Position numbers and translations under genes: made by a program. The notes under the pieces were generated by a model that was given only the letters and a program-made list of their open reading frames with translations, did no database searches and was not told the origin of the DNA. DNA of 64,000 bases from Gossypium raimondii. Lineage: Eukaryota; Streptophyta; Magnoliopsida; Malvales; Malvaceae. Location: the NCBI RefSeq assembly GCF_025698545.1, contig NC_068576.1, positions 1,991,501 through 2,055,500 on the forward strand, given 5' to 3'. This document shows positions 46,588 through 58,463 of the stretch, piece by piece. Each line of letters begins with the position of its first letter. Within the stretch, counting starts at the first letter, position 1.

Positions 46588-47115
46588 TCTGAATCCATTT
46601 TTCTGAAAATGTATCTAATAATAATAATTCATATAATATTAACATTATATTCCGGCTATCCCTTAAGCAATGAATTAAGTATAACAGTTTCCATCCAATC
46701 CAGGATATTTATGAAACATCCCTATAGATTAAGTTAGGTTTTCATTTTGAATCTAGTCTCCCACTTCTAAATCAACCCCAGGTCGTTAAAATGAGTTAAC
46801 AAAAAATAAAAGCAATTAAAAGAGGTTTTCTAAGGTCTAGCCTCCACCATTTATGCCAGTTTCAGAAGATAAACTAATCAGAAGGGCGGTTCGAATTCAA
46901 GATGGGTTTCCAAGCTTTTATCAAGTTTGCATTGATGCTCTTGCATGTTAATCTTTTTTTTTTTTTTTTTATTAACATGTTGAACTATGGGTTTCCTAGC
47001 TTTTATTAAGTTTGCATTGATTTGCCTTGATACTCTTGCGTGGTTTTTTTTTTTTTTATTAACATGTTGAATAGTTAGGATTTTGTTGTTTCTTTTGTTT
47101 AGTTCTCTTACCTTT
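46588..47115. repeat. Spacer with an 85-bp tandem duplication
   Basis: The block 46903-46985 is repeated at 46987-47071. Each copy runs from a GGGTTTCC start through AAGTTTGCATTGAT to a poly(T) run and then ATTAACATGTTGAA. The copies differ by about ten bases and by poly(T) length. The rest (46588-46900) shows no gene. Confidence 0.7.
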
Positions 47116-47579
47116 TGTTAAGTATGACTTCTATTTTCAGTCAAATTTGAGAAATAAACTTACGACTCCTATTTTCAGTCAAATTTAAGAAATAAACTTT
47201 TATTTAAACTCTGTTTATTTGTTTCAGTCAAACACTGATTAGTTTAGATTATTTTATTATTATTTGACATATGAATTTAGCCTATAAATAGGCTCTTTTA
47301 CAACCTTAGTAAATACACCCATTAGATTAGAACTCATAACACATTCAGAGAATTTTGTGTTTACATTTTGAGGGTTCTTTGTTTTTCGGGTTTTCGGGGT
47401 TTAGTTTTATCTCCATATTTTGTACTCTTCATTCTTTTGCCATTATAGTAAAATTATCTTTGCCCGTAATTTTTTATCCTCTTTTGAGGGATTTTTCCAT
47501 GTTAAATTTGTGTGTTCATCTTCTCAATTTCTTCCGCTATTTTTATTTGTTTGTTACTTAATCGGGACGATCCCTAACA
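47116..47579 (+). repeat. 5' LTR of the short copia element
   Basis: It has a TATA box (CTATAAATAG, 47281-47290) and a 40-bp direct duplication with TATTTTCAGTCAAATTT in both halves (about 47130 and 47170). The 3' LTR has only one copy. Confidence 0.9.
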
Positions 47580-47581
47580 AG

Positions 47582-47593
47582 TGGTATCAAAGC
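47582..47593 (+). promoter_or_regulatory. Primer-binding site of the short copia element
   Basis: TGGTATCAAAGC follows the 5' LTR by two bases and matches the common plant initiator tRNA-Met site. Confidence 0.88.
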
Positions 47594-47626
47594 TAGTTCA
47601 ATTTTCATAGATCAACCCATTCAGAT

Positions 47627-48916
47627 ATGGCAACAACAAGATTTGAAATTGAGAAGTTCGATGGTGAGACAAATTTCAATCTGTGGCAAGTTCAGATGAT
47701 GGCAATTTTAGTTCAATCCGGTTTGAAAAAGGTTGTTACCGGGAAAAAGCCTGAGAATCTAAATAAAACAGAATGGGAAGAGCTTGATGAAAAGGCCTTG
47801 TCTGCAATCCAGTTGTGCCTTGCGAATACGGTATTGCAGGAGGTATTGATGGAGAAGACCTCATCCGCTTTGTGGAAAAGGTTGGAAACTCTTTATGCGA
47901 CTAAGTCTCTGGCTAACTGTTTAGTGTTGAAACAACGTTTATTTACGTTTCGCATGAACGAAGGTGAGCTTCTTAGAGATCACATCAGTCAATTCATTAC
48001 TCTTTTAAATGATTTAAAGAACGTTGAGGTTCATATTGATGATGAAGATCAAGCTATGGTATTATTGTGCTCTTTACCCCCTTCATACAAGTCTTTCAGG
48101 GAGACCCTGATTTATGGCAGAGACAAACTCTCGTTCGAAGATGTAAAAGGTCATTTGTTGAGTAGAGACAAACTCGACAATGAGCTTCATTTGGATAGCA
48201 AGGCAGATAGGCAAGCTTCCGTTTTGATAGCATCAAAGAAAATAGACAAAAGGTGTTGCTATTGTAAAAAGTTAGGTCACATCAAAGCAGATTGTTATAA
48301 ACTGCGAAATAAAATAGCTGCTAAGAGTAACGAGGAAGATGTAACTGGTGCTAATTTGATCGATAAAAGCGGTGATGATTTCTTGTTAGTGTCAACGAGC
48401 GATAACTCCAAGCTCACGTCTGAGTGGATCCTAGATTCGGGATGTTCTATCCACGTGTGTCCCAATAGAGAATGGTTCTCTACATACAGTTCGGTTGAAG
48501 GTGGATTTGTGCGCATGGTAAACGATTCATCTAGTAAGGTAATTGGTATTGGTACTGTTAAAATTATGATACATGATGGGACGATTAAGACACTTTCAGA
48601 TGTCAGGTATGTACCTGATTTACGAAAGAATCTCATCTCCTTGAGTTTTTTAGACTTGAAAGGATGCAGAATCAACATCGAGTCAAGCGGCATTAAAGTA
48701 TCTCGTGGAGCTCTCGTTTTGTTAAAAGGTAAAAGAACTAGCAGTCTTTATATTCTGGAAGGTTCTACAGTGATCGGTGAAATTGGACGTCCCTTGTCCG
48801 TTACAGAGTCGAAGTCAACTCGTTTGGAGTGGAGGCAACTTGGTCATAGGAAGGAAAAATGTATGACCGTTTCGTTGAAGAGAGGTTCTCTTTTGGATGC
48901 AGGTTTTAAAAGTTAG
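47627..48916 (+). CDS. Copia Gag-protease, intact 429-residue frame
   Basis: The uninterrupted frame contains the copia Gag (DUF4219/UBN2 type: FDGETNFNLWQVQMMAIL near residue 12, then a long helical part). It continues with a CCHC zinc knuckle CCYCKKLGHIKADC (about residues 208-221) and an aspartic protease WILDSGCSIHVCPNR (about 267). The last 30 residues (RLEWRQLGHRKEKC) are a damaged start of the GAG-pre-integrase region, and the frame then ends. It could assemble particles and be packaged in trans by a related complete element. That an old element keeps this frame open while its pol is gone is notable. The start ATG follows the primer site by about 35 bases. Confidence 0.9.
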   Translation: MATTRFEIEKFDGETNFNLWQVQMMAILVQSGLKKVVTGKKPENLNKTEWEELDEKALSAIQLCLANTVLQEVLMEKTSSALWKRLETLYATKSLANCLVLKQRLFTFRMNEGELLRDHISQFITLLNDLKNVEVHIDDEDQAMVLLCSLPPSYKSFRETLIYGRDKLSFEDVKGHLLSRDKLDNELHLDSKADRQASVLIASKKIDKRCCYCKKLGHIKADCYKLRNKIAAKSNEEDVTGANLIDKSGDDFLLVSTSDNSKLTSEWILDSGCSIHVCPNREWFSTYSSVEGGFVRMVNDSSSKVIGIGTVKIMIHDGTIKTLSDVRYVPDLRKNLISLSFLDLKGCRINIESSGIKVSRGALVLLKGKRTSSLYILEGSTVIGEIGRPLSVTESKSTRLEWRQLGHRKEKCMTVSLKRGSLLDAGFKS

Positions 48917-49102
48917 GGCACTGTGTTCGTGAAAATCAGACCCGGGTTAGTTTTGATTTGGCAGTGTACAAGTCGAAGACTAGAAGTCTTCCAGTTTCTA
49001 AGCACAGATTCAACTCAGTTAATTCCCTACATAGTTCAAGATAGGCTCGTGGCGGGCTTTGGCAAAGATGGCGTTGTGGAAATATGAGTCAATGTGGAGA
49101 CT

Positions 49103-49526
49103 TGTTAAGTATGACTCCTATTTTCAGTCAAATTTGAGAAATAAACTTTTAGTTAAACTCTGTTTATTTGTTTCAATCAAACACTGATTAGTTTAGATTA
49201 TTTTATTATTATTTGACATATGAATTTAGCCTATAAATAGGCTCTTTTACAACCTTAGTAAATACACCCATTAGATTAGAACTCATAACACATTCAGAGA
49301 AGTTTGTGTTTACGTTTTGAGGGTTCTTTGTTTTCGGGTTTTCGGGGTTTAGTTTTATCTCCATATTTTGTACTCTTCATTCTTTTGCCATTATAGTAAA
49401 ATTATCTTGGCCCGTGGTTTTTTATCCTCTTTAGAGGGGTTTTTCCAGGTTAAATTTGTGTGTTCATCTTCTCAATTTCTTCCGCTATTTTTACTTGTTT
49501 GTTACTTAATCGGGACGATCCTAACA
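49103..49526 (+). repeat. 3' LTR of the short copia element
   Basis: A 424-bp copy ending GATCCTAACA, followed by target-site copy CCTTT. Confidence 0.92.
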
Positions 49527-49531
49527 CCTTT

Positions 49532-50680
49532 ACTCTTTTTGTTTTGACTTATCATATTAACGGCATCCTAGTTTATAACTTTAAATTACATTTCTTTGCT
49601 TCTTAACAGACGTGCTTCAGTTCATTCAATTGAAACTAATTCGAACTCTGACACCAAGAAACTGGTTACCTACCGGGTAATCTTCTCATTTATTTTCCTG
49701 TTTGAACATGATTTCATGGGGATGCTTCAATGGTAATATTGCTACTCAGCAAATGCATGAACTTCTTCCGTTTGATTTCTCTATTGACAAAATGTTGGGT
49801 TTTCCTTCAATTAGATCTTCCTTTTATTGAGTTATATATTTGTGTTGAGTAATATTTTTCTCGTATGATATTATACATGTTCCTTCTGTTACTATTACAG
49901 CTCACAATAGGGCCCGCTATTTTGTCTCGGTCCTAGGGTTGATGGCACTGGCATCCTTGTCTCTGGTGCTGACATTCTCTGGGAATCTCTTGGCTTATTA
50001 GACGCGTGTCTGTGGAGCACACGGTCCTTTTTTATCTTAAGATTGACTCCTCCAGCGAGCCTCGTACCCGCTATTCACGAGCGTGGGTATCTTGTAGGGC
50101 TCGCGATCCCTTCTATGGACATAGCTCACGATCTCATTCTTGCAAGGCTTACGCGAGCTCTCCTTGGGAGCTATTTTTTCCAACATCTAGCATTCCAACA
50201 GGGTCCCTAGCAAACTACCTCTGTAGGCGAACATTCTTCTTCCTGGTCGGGTCTATCCGGGTCAGAGATACGGATCCTATTAGGTCATTTGGGCTGGCGA
50301 TTACCAAATCCTAACAATCCAGTCCCCCCTTAGTGAGCCTAAAGGATGTTATAAAATGGTGGGCCTTAGGTCCATTTCGAACATAACTTACAAGGTACGC
50401 CACGGGTCGTGGTGCATAACAGTTACCTTGCCACGAGTGAATCCAGATATTGGGTGCGCACATCTAACCGTTGAGAGACGAATCGTTTCTTCTTACTCAC
50501 ATTTGGGTCGTTGGTTCATTTTTGGCCATCCGAACGGTTTAAGAAAACTCTCCCTAAAAGGGGATCTTCGAGGGTTTAGGTTTCTTCACTGTTTGGTATT
50601 TTCTGCAAATTAGAATTGAGGTAATTTTCACAAATCCTTTCTGCTTCTTAGTTTCTATTTCTGTTTTTTACTCAAATCAA
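49532..50680. other. Spacer and transposon leader, no firm gene
   Basis: A short stretch 49609-49676 has an AG before it and a GT after it and could be read as a lone exon, but I cannot tie it to any family. From about 49900 the base composition turns G+C-richer, and the sequence looks like transposon leader preceding the Transposase_28-like remnant. The open frames at 50006-50314 and 50356-50613 show no domain. Confidence 0.35.
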
Positions 50681-50681
50681 G

Positions 50682-51300
50682 GTGAAGATGAGAGAATCCC
50701 ACAACCATATCGTCTCGGTCCATCCAACTCCAGTCGTTGTAACTGAGAAGCCCTACATCTGCACCACCACGCCGGAGAAAATGGAACGGGCTCTAGCTAT
50801 GTGGGGAATCAAGCTTCCCCACTTTGCCTATGAATTTTCCATTCCTTCAAGGTCTCACCGTGTGTGCGAGGCAACGGATGATAGTTTCCTTCTCCCGTTG
50901 CACGACATAGAGGCGAGATTCTACCTCCCCCTGCATCTCTTCTTTTGTAACCTCCTCAAGGATTACCGATTCGCTCATGGCCAACTCTTTAGTTTTTTCT
51001 AATGGCTAGCAATGGCGTACTCTCTCGATAGCTGCCAACGCGGTGAAGTGACGATGCTCTTTGTCTTTCAGCACCTGTACCAGTTGAAGGGGACTAATGT
51101 GAGGGGTCGGCGGAGTTCTACTACTTTTCCCCTCATCGGAAGGTGAGGACGATCATACGAAATCAGTATAAGAATATTTGACTGAAACGGGGGAAGTATA
51201 TCCAAGTCCGCAGCATCCTTGGCTAAGATTTTGGGTTCCCTACCAGGTGGTCTTCCCCTAGTGAAGACATGCGTGCATTTCAAAAGAGTATTACCACTGA
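50682..51300 (+). pseudogene. Remnant of a 'putative gypsy-type transposon' (Transposase_28-like) protein
   Basis: Frame 50682-51002 reads like the N-terminal domain I associate with PF04195 plant transposon proteins: a segment ARFYLPLHLFFCNLLKDY followed by FAHGQL. These correspond to the usual R-F-P-L-P-F and LAPGQL blocks. It then breaks at a stop (51000-51002) and continues in other frames with LFVFQHLYQLKG. The rest is lost. Assignment rests on remembered motif shape only. Confidence 0.45.
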
Positions 51301-52103
51301 TGAGGTTTTCACGTAATTTTAGAGGTTGCGCGTTGGTCGCCTGCTGGCTCTGGAGGCGGTCCTGACTGCGAGGAATATCTTTAGATCTATCTGGAAGATC
51401 TCAGCTCAAATGGTTGGGGGGTTGGTGATAACCAAGATGTCGCACAATCAATTGGTGGGCGACCAACAAAATAATACAATATTCCTTTATCTAGAATACT
51501 AAGAGGGTGGAGGCACACCTTATTCTGCATTATGGTTTGTCGCCTCTCTTATATGGGATAGGTCTGTTGGGCTTGTCTCGTGTGCTGGATATAATTATAT
51601 GTGTTTTCTGAACTTTTAACCAATACATATAATTTTAACCTACCCAATAACTATTTTTCTATTTCCCAAAATATTATTTATTTAAATTTATTTATTTATT
51701 TATTCAATTAAATTACTTTTTCAACCCAATTCTAATTCCATTAAAGTCATAACAACTTTACCGCATTAAAATTTATGAAGAAATACATTTAATTTCCCAT
51801 TCAATAAAACTATCACAACTATTTTATTAATTCTCACATCAAATTTTAATAAATTAATTTCAATCAATTAAATAACTATTCAAAAAATTTAATTTAATCT
51901 TTAAGTCATCTTTTTGTACTTAGCGAGAAAATGCATTCGCTGCAGATAGTGATGCGACTTATTTCTCTTAATCGTCATTTTCATTCATTTCAAATTATCA
52001 ATTTTACATGCAATTTGTTTGGGTTATGTCGAGCTAGTAGAGAGACCGCTTTGACATATATAATAAGAGCTCAAATAATTTGTAATTGAGTTTTGACTCT
52101 TTA
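51301..52103. other. AT-rich spacer, probable retroelement fragment
   Basis: No open frame of interest. The AT-rich part 51590-52100 appears continuous with 56977-57230 across the solo LTR at 52104, so both belong to one older block, possibly a copia-type LTR on the minus strand. Confidence 0.35.
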
Positions 52104-53620
52104 TGTCACACACCGAAATTGGGCCTAGAAGTTTTGAGGGTAATTAGGGGATTTTGGCTCCAAGTGAGTTCGAAAATTTAGAAGTATGGTAACCCAAAAA
52201 TATATTCGACTATGGATTTTAGAAAATTAAATCAACTTTTGAAAATAATGTAGAAAAGACCTTTGATTTAAAAAGTGGATTGTTTTGAAAATTGAGTTGA
52301 AGTTAGGAGTACCACAAAGCTAAATATCCTAAATTTTTAAAAATTGCCCTATTTTTCTCCCCACCTACCGGAGACTCACGAAAACCTCTTCTACCCAATT
52401 GTTTTTGCCATCCCTTGAAATCCCCAAGAAACATTCACTTATTTCAATTCTTTTGGTTCCCATTAACTTCCAAGCATTAAACCTCCTTAGAATTTCAAGA
52501 AAAGCATAAAAAAACATCATTGATTTTACCATTGTGCAACTTGTGGGTTTTCTTAGATTTACACCAAACATCTTATTTTCTTCTAGTGAAGGTAATGTTT
52601 CGTTTTCCTATTAGTTTTTGATGATATCTAGCCTTTTAAATTGAGTTTTTATCTATTGAATCCAAAGTTTTGAATAAATGTTGAAATTTGGGTCGTTAAT
52701 GGTGAAATTTGGGATTTTGAATGAAATCGATGTTTCAAAGTGCTTTTCAACTCGTTTTGATGTGATTGGAAGGTTTCTAAGCTCTCCTTAAAGTTTCATT
52801 AAAAGATTATAAAGTTTTATTGAGTTTTCATGAAAGATGGTCATTGTATGTCAAAATTTTGGAACCGTGATTCTGAGTAGTTTGGAGTCGTTTGAAGATT
52901 GGGAATTACTTTTAGATAAGTAATTAGATGATTGGAATAAATTTGAGGCAAATGAAATGAGTCAATATTAAGATATTTGGGTTTCAAATTTGCAATTCAA
53001 AAATTTTAGTTCTAAGAGAAGAAACCTTAGATCTGCGTTTTGATTGTTTAGGTCTGGTTAATTTTGGTGAAGATTTAGAACCGTTGGAGCCTTCGACGAA
53101 CAAGGCAAAAGAAAACGAAACGTTAGTTTAGGCTTTCGGCGACTAGGCAAAAGCGCAAACGGTAGTGTTTAGAATCATTGCTTGTAGACACGATTCATAG
53201 TGTTAAATGAGATCTTAGGAGTAGCTTAAACCACTACTCTAAGTTCCAAGTGTAAGCTTTCCTATTCCCTTCGTTAATTTTGCGAGATATGTGATTATGC
53301 GATGTGGATTATGTATTTTGATGTGTTAGTGTGATATGAGATATGTGTTTGTGATAACTATTGTGAATGTGTTAATTGTAGGCATGTTAAACATGCCAAA
53401 TGACAGTGATGATGTTGTGTTAAAGATGTAAATATGTAGTGAAAGTGTGCAGAAAATGGTAAGTATATACATGTTTTATTGTAGATATTTTGGCCTTGTG
53501 ACCTTTTGAGACCGTTAGATATAGTTGGTATGCCATAGGATAATGTGAGTACTCATCATTATGTTATGTTTTTGGGGATTTGAGGCCCGGGACAGTTTTG
53601 GAGCGATAAGGGAATGTGAG

Positions 53621-55701
53621 TGCGACACCCCAAACCCGGCCTAGGAGTCAGGCCCAAATCTGGCGTGTTACATTGAATTGTTTTTCGAAAACCATGTTTT
53701 CATTAAAAACCCTTCTTGAAATTTCAAAACTTCTTATCACAAGCTATCGTGATTTAAAAAGTTATTCCTTTTAAAAGAAAAGTTATTACCTTCAAAACCT
53801 TGTTGTTGCGGAAGCTTAATTTAAAGCAAATGATTTGCGAAAACGTGATATATAAAAATTAAGTTGTGAAAGCGTAGTGTTTCGAAAATAGTTATTGTTT
53901 TGGAAAACCGCGATCTTCTTTCAACGGATAGAAAACATAATAAATTGACAATCCCAATTTTAAAACCAGAAATTAACAGAGGCCTTATTACAACCCAAAT
54001 CAAAATATAAGTACTTATAAGTAGGTAACTTAAAAGAAAATCGAAAACAATAACAGTTGTGTGGCCATCTCCGAGTCCCTCGCAACACCGATCCTCCTAA
54101 TGCTAAGGATTACCTACACAATTAATAAACGGGGTGAGTTTATGAAAACTCAGTGTGTAATCCCCTTACTAAAAAACAGTCAGTATACAGAAACAGAAAA
54201 AAAATAGAAATAGTCAGGGCCAATGCCCTTTTATCAGTAACGGTACTATCCAATTTAGAGCATACGTTGGCCAAAACCCACTACAATATCATTTGCGTCA
54301 CAGCCCACAACAGAATCAATTGGGCCTAGCCCATTCTCAACATCGTTAATAGATGGCCTAGCCCAGATCAGTAACAGAACAGAACAATGTGGGCTTTAGC
54401 CCAATACAGAACAAGGTAGGCCTTAGCCCAATGCCATATCAGTACAGTACAATCTTAGCCTTATATAAAATCAGTGTGGGCCTAAGCCCAAAACAGTATC
54501 AATGTGATGCAAGTATGCAACCCACCCCAATCCAGCCCAACACACCACTCGTACCAACCTTACACACCATGTGGGGACAAAGTCGACCCACCTAGCCCTA
54601 CACAAAATATTACAAAAAGATGCCAAGATAATTACGCAAAGAAAGTGCTGAGCGATATATGTGGCAAAGCTACCAGTAACAACACTTCCTCCATAACAGA
54701 ATCCCAACCCCATGCAATATATTGTGAATGTCATGCTTAACCATTACACGTGTATGCAATATGGTCATGCAAAGTAACAGTCATTTACACACATATTAAA
54801 AACATACCAGTCATTCGACCATAGTCAAGTCAGTCAAATTCAAATGACTGGTATGTAAAACGGTCATTTTACCCTATAAAGGTATTTCGGTAATTTTTTA
54901 AACTAAAGATATTTTGGTAATTTTGCAAATTCAGGGTACTTTAGTAATTTCACAAATTGAGGGGATTTCGATAATTTTGCAAACTGAGGGCAATTCGATA
55001 ATTTTACAAGTCGAGGGTATTTCAGTAATTTTGTAAATCGAAGTATTCTAAACAGAGATAACAGTGCGAATTGGACTAAGGCCCATTCTCGGCCCAAATG
55101 AGCCCATATTCTAAACAGAGATAATGATGCGAATTGGCCTAAGGCCCATTCTCGACCTAAATGGGCTCACACCCTCGCACATTTAGCACAGATATGAGTC
55201 AAATTAGCAAAATAGTCACATTTCATATGCAAGGAGTTTTGAACTCAGGCTCCTTTGTAACTTAATCCACACCACTAGCCACCTTACCAACTAACTCCTT
55301 ATGTAACAAAATAAGCACAACTAAATATAAGCCTATGAGCCAAAGTCTAAGTTAATTTAAAGAAAATCAAAATGAATTACAAGCGCCAAGACTTGAACCC
55401 ATGCTCCCTTGCAACTTTAATGATGCATTACCACTAGACCACTCACTTCCTTGTATCATATTTTAACCAAACAAATTTATAAGGCCTTCCAGCTAACGCC
55501 AACTCCCCTTTAAGGAAAAACTAAAATTTTTGCTAAAGCTCTGGTTTGAACCCAGGACTTCTCCAACACTCCCAACTCTTCCCAAATCACTTAGCCACTA
55601 GACTAAACATGCAATTAGTAAAATTTCCTCACACAACTAAAATCCAATTGCTCCGATACTCAAAGCCCATTTCTCCTAGGCCCAAAATTCGGGGCATTAC
55701 T
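53621..55701 (-). mobile_element. Nested solo LTR-like element with GTGAG duplication
   Basis: The insertion starts TGCGACACCCCAAACCCGGCC and ends AATTCGGGGCATTACT, close to a decayed TGTGACACCCC...GGGTGTTACA pair. GTGAG is found on both sides (53616-53620 and 55702-55706). It contains repeated GGCCTAGCCCA / GGCCTTAGCCCAAT phrases (54340-54500) and a minisatellite. It resembles the LTR at 62864 in its opening and in a shared AATAAAC..GTGAGTT segment, so the two appear related. Confidence 0.6.
54885..55046. repeat. Minisatellite, about 35-bp unit, GGTATTTCGGTAATTTT type
   Basis: Five diverged units in a row each contain a TTTYGGTAATTTTNCAAAYTNAGG-like core, for example at 54885, 54910, 54945, 54980 and 55020. 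The embedded frame is a by-product. Confidence 0.75.
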
Positions 55702-56976
55702 GTGAGCTTAACTCCATGTACCGGGATATGTTGGTGTGTTGAAGAGTGTTAACTAAATGCTACGCTTTTGGGATATGTTCGACTCATTGAGTCATTGGTG
55801 TGTTGGAGATCCATGTATCCAATGTGTGGTGATAGAGCCCACTTTTATATTTCATAGCCTCAAGTGCCAATTTAATATTAAATGAAATGTTATGAAATGT
55901 GATGCATGTCTAATTATGTGATTTCAAAGTAAAATGAGTTGACAGTTGATGCATGAATATTCTAGTATGCCACTTTGGTTAAATATGTATGAAGTTGTTC
56001 TTTAGATGTTCTCATTTAATGTATGAAATCATGCTTATTTTGTTATTTTTTCGATCATTCGCTGAGCTTGTTTTAGCTCATCCACTCTTTCTAAACATTG
56101 TAGATAGTTAGCGTTGTAGTGTGAGCTGTGTGAAAATCCAGGAAGTGGTCCAAGTTAGGCTTAGATTTTGAGTAGGTGAAACTCATATTTTTCTTTGAAC
56201 TGTGGAAATAAGGCAATGTGGTAGACATTTTGGTTGATTATTATTATGTCTTAAATGGTTGATACGATTTTAGACTCTTAGGAATTGGTGGATGTTTGAT
56301 ATTATGTTATTGGGTTGTCTTGGCTGGAATTATTGGCATTACTATAAACTGCAAATATGGACATTTTGATGTTGAATACTAAAGTTTTGGTCGCATGTTG
56401 AGGTGGCATGTGATTGAATATGTTAAATGACTTGTTTTGCTGTAATTTTTGTTGATTAGTACAGAGGTATCTATATTTGGGGAATATGTATTGATACCTC
56501 CATGTTGAAACGAATGTGCAGGAAGCCAGTAGCTTAAATTGGTATTGATACCCTTATTCGAGTATCGATACTTGGGGTGAAAATATAAATACTTTTTGCT
56601 TTGTATCAATAGTTTGTTTGGTTTCATTATTTTGCAAATAAAAAGAATGCTAAAAAAGTATCGATTGTTCTAATAGTATTGATACCTATCTTCAAAAATA
56701 TCAATACCTGAGATTGAGTATCGATACCTACGTGTTTTCTTTGAGAGTTTTTGTTAGATGGTCCTCATGCATGATTAACTTGTTATTAATGTCGATAAAC
56801 GTTTGGTAAGTCATTTTAAATGTTGCCTAAGGTGTTTAAGACTCAATACTCCTTTAAATATTTGAGAATGACGATGGTTGCATGTTTTTGAGATTGTGTG
56901 AATATGTGTGAGTTTGATGTTTGATGTAGCATCTTGTTACTCGGGCCAGGCGATCAAGCCAGGTGCAGGGTGTTAC

Positions 56977-57231
56977 ATTTTATCTATTAATTACACATTA
57001 TTTAATCATGGAGTCATTCCACTAAAGTATCATGATTGAAATCTCCCATATTATATACCATTATGAAAGCAATTTAATAAGTGCTTGTCCAATGACTTTC
57101 TCATAAGTGTGTTATACTCATAGGATATCCTTAGTCTTTTTGGGTTAAATTTATTCACCCAATAGGATCCTATTTTATCTCATGGTAACCATTACATCAT
57201 TCTTCATGAAAAATTCAAATTAACAAATAGT
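56977..57231. other. Short AT-rich block between LTR remnants
   Basis: No gene is seen. It is probably the continuation of the block left of 52104 (see there). Confidence 0.35.
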
Positions 57232-58463
57232 TGTAACACCCCAAAAAATCGGGTTACTAGAATCGGATAAGTAGGATCGGGTTAGCAAATCAGAAACCGT
57301 AATTAGGTGAGATAATTAAATAATTATAATTGAATATTTTAGGTTAAAAAATTGAAATTAGGTGATCGAGAATTAATTTTGTTAAAATGAATTTTAAAAA
57401 TGAGATCGGATTTGAAAATAAATTTGAAATTGACTTCAATTGGAAACTAAGGACCAATTTGTGTGGTTTCAATTTGTGTGTTTATAGAGCTAAGCAAGAA
57501 ATCATAAGATCTATGGTTTTAGAGTTTAGGGTTTGCTCATTTTCGACTGGACTATAGACATGTTTAAGTTCGTCTACTAATACAAGTTGTCTTTCCATAC
57601 TACGATCCGACCACATAATGTCGTTTAGTATTAGTTAAACATTTAGACAATTAATGAGTAACATTTGTTTCTATTTTACTTTGCGTGCAAAAACCATTTG
57701 AAGGCAAAATACAAAGTATATTAATTTAATTCATGAATAATTTTATTAATCAATCTATTCGAAAAAATTACAAGTGTAGTTAGACGAAAATACTACACTT
57801 GGGGCACTAGATCCAACAAGTAATGCCGTGACAAATTGGTTGAATTGTGTAATAATTGTATGTTTAATTTTTTAATTAAATGTTTATATTGTTTAGACTC
57901 ACACTGGGCTTTTTAAGCTCACAGCCACCCTAGTTTACTCCTTACAAATAACCCTCAAGACTAGGCTCGGATTTGACATTCGGAGGTCTCATTATGGATT
58001 TTCAGGCATTAAAGTTTTTTAATTACTCTATTTATTTTTGGTATTATTTTAACTTGGGACTATAGTTTTTATTTAAGTATGGACTATAGTATATGATATT
58101 TTTATTGAAGATTTTTGCATGTATAAGCTTTGACGGAAACTGGACGAATTTAAAAATCGACCCAATAAACAATAAAAATTTGACTTTTTCTACAAAAATC
58201 AAATGCAATATTTTTAATACAAAGGTTTTAAATGGGATTTTCCGACATAAAACTGAGCTTTATTTCAAATAACACGACACTTTAATAAATTGAACTTAGC
58301 AATGGATGACCTAACAAACTGATGTTTTTGACTTTATGCAACCACACCAAGTTTTTTGAGAATTTAACAAAATAGTGATTTTACAACCGGACGTTTGTAC
58401 TTAGCCATTTCAGTGGCCTTCAAATTTTGGTCATAACGCCTAGGTCAGGTTTAAGATGTTACA
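57232..58463 (+). mobile_element. LTR-like block (TGTAACACCCC...GATGTTACA), with an inserted copia LTR fragment
   Basis: Ends match the gypsy LTR pattern, but flanking 5-mers (ATAGT and TTACT) do not agree, so it is not a clean insertion. The inner part up to 57818 ends GATCCAACA. Read on the minus strand it starts TGTTGGATCTAGTGCCCC, a start I recognise from a plant copia LTR family. That inner piece begins around 57545. Confidence 0.5.

Larger units (their letters stand above)
47116..49526 (+). mobile_element. Short non-autonomous copia element keeping gag and protease only
   Basis: LTRs at 47116-47579 (464 bp) and 49103-49526 (424 bp) begin TGTTAAGTATGACT and end CTAACA. CCTTT is duplicated at 47111-47115 and 49527-49531. 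The primer-binding site TGGTATCAAAGC (47582) and a polypurine-like GTGGAGA (49094) are present. The internal region is only 1.5 kb. Integrase, reverse transcriptase and RNase H are missing, apart from about 150 bases of out-of-frame pre-integrase-like sequence (48905-49060). The 5' LTR is longer because of a 40-bp tandem duplication near its start. The LTRs otherwise differ by roughly 3-4%. Confidence 0.93.
52104..56976 (+). mobile_element. Probable solo gypsy LTR, split by a second solo LTR
   Basis: It begins TGTCACACACCGAAATTGGGCC and ends GGGTGTTACA, the mirror-like termini of long plant gypsy LTRs. Flanking 5-mers are CTTTA (left) and TTTTA (right), one mismatch apart. Once the nested piece 53621-55701 is removed, about 2.8 kb remains. 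No internal domain or second copy is present, so it looks like the product of LTR-LTR recombination. Short open frames within it have no domain. Confidence 0.6.

Noticed and set aside
49609-49676. Isolated coding exon between AG and GT
   Set aside because: Twenty-two codons without neighbours or a recognisable family; it could arise by chance.
53340-55100. CRISPR-like or satellite array from repeated GGCCTTAGCCCAAT and TTTCGGTAATTTT phrases
   Set aside because: Units are diverged, spacing is irregular and the context is an LTR; these are minisatellites within a retroelement.
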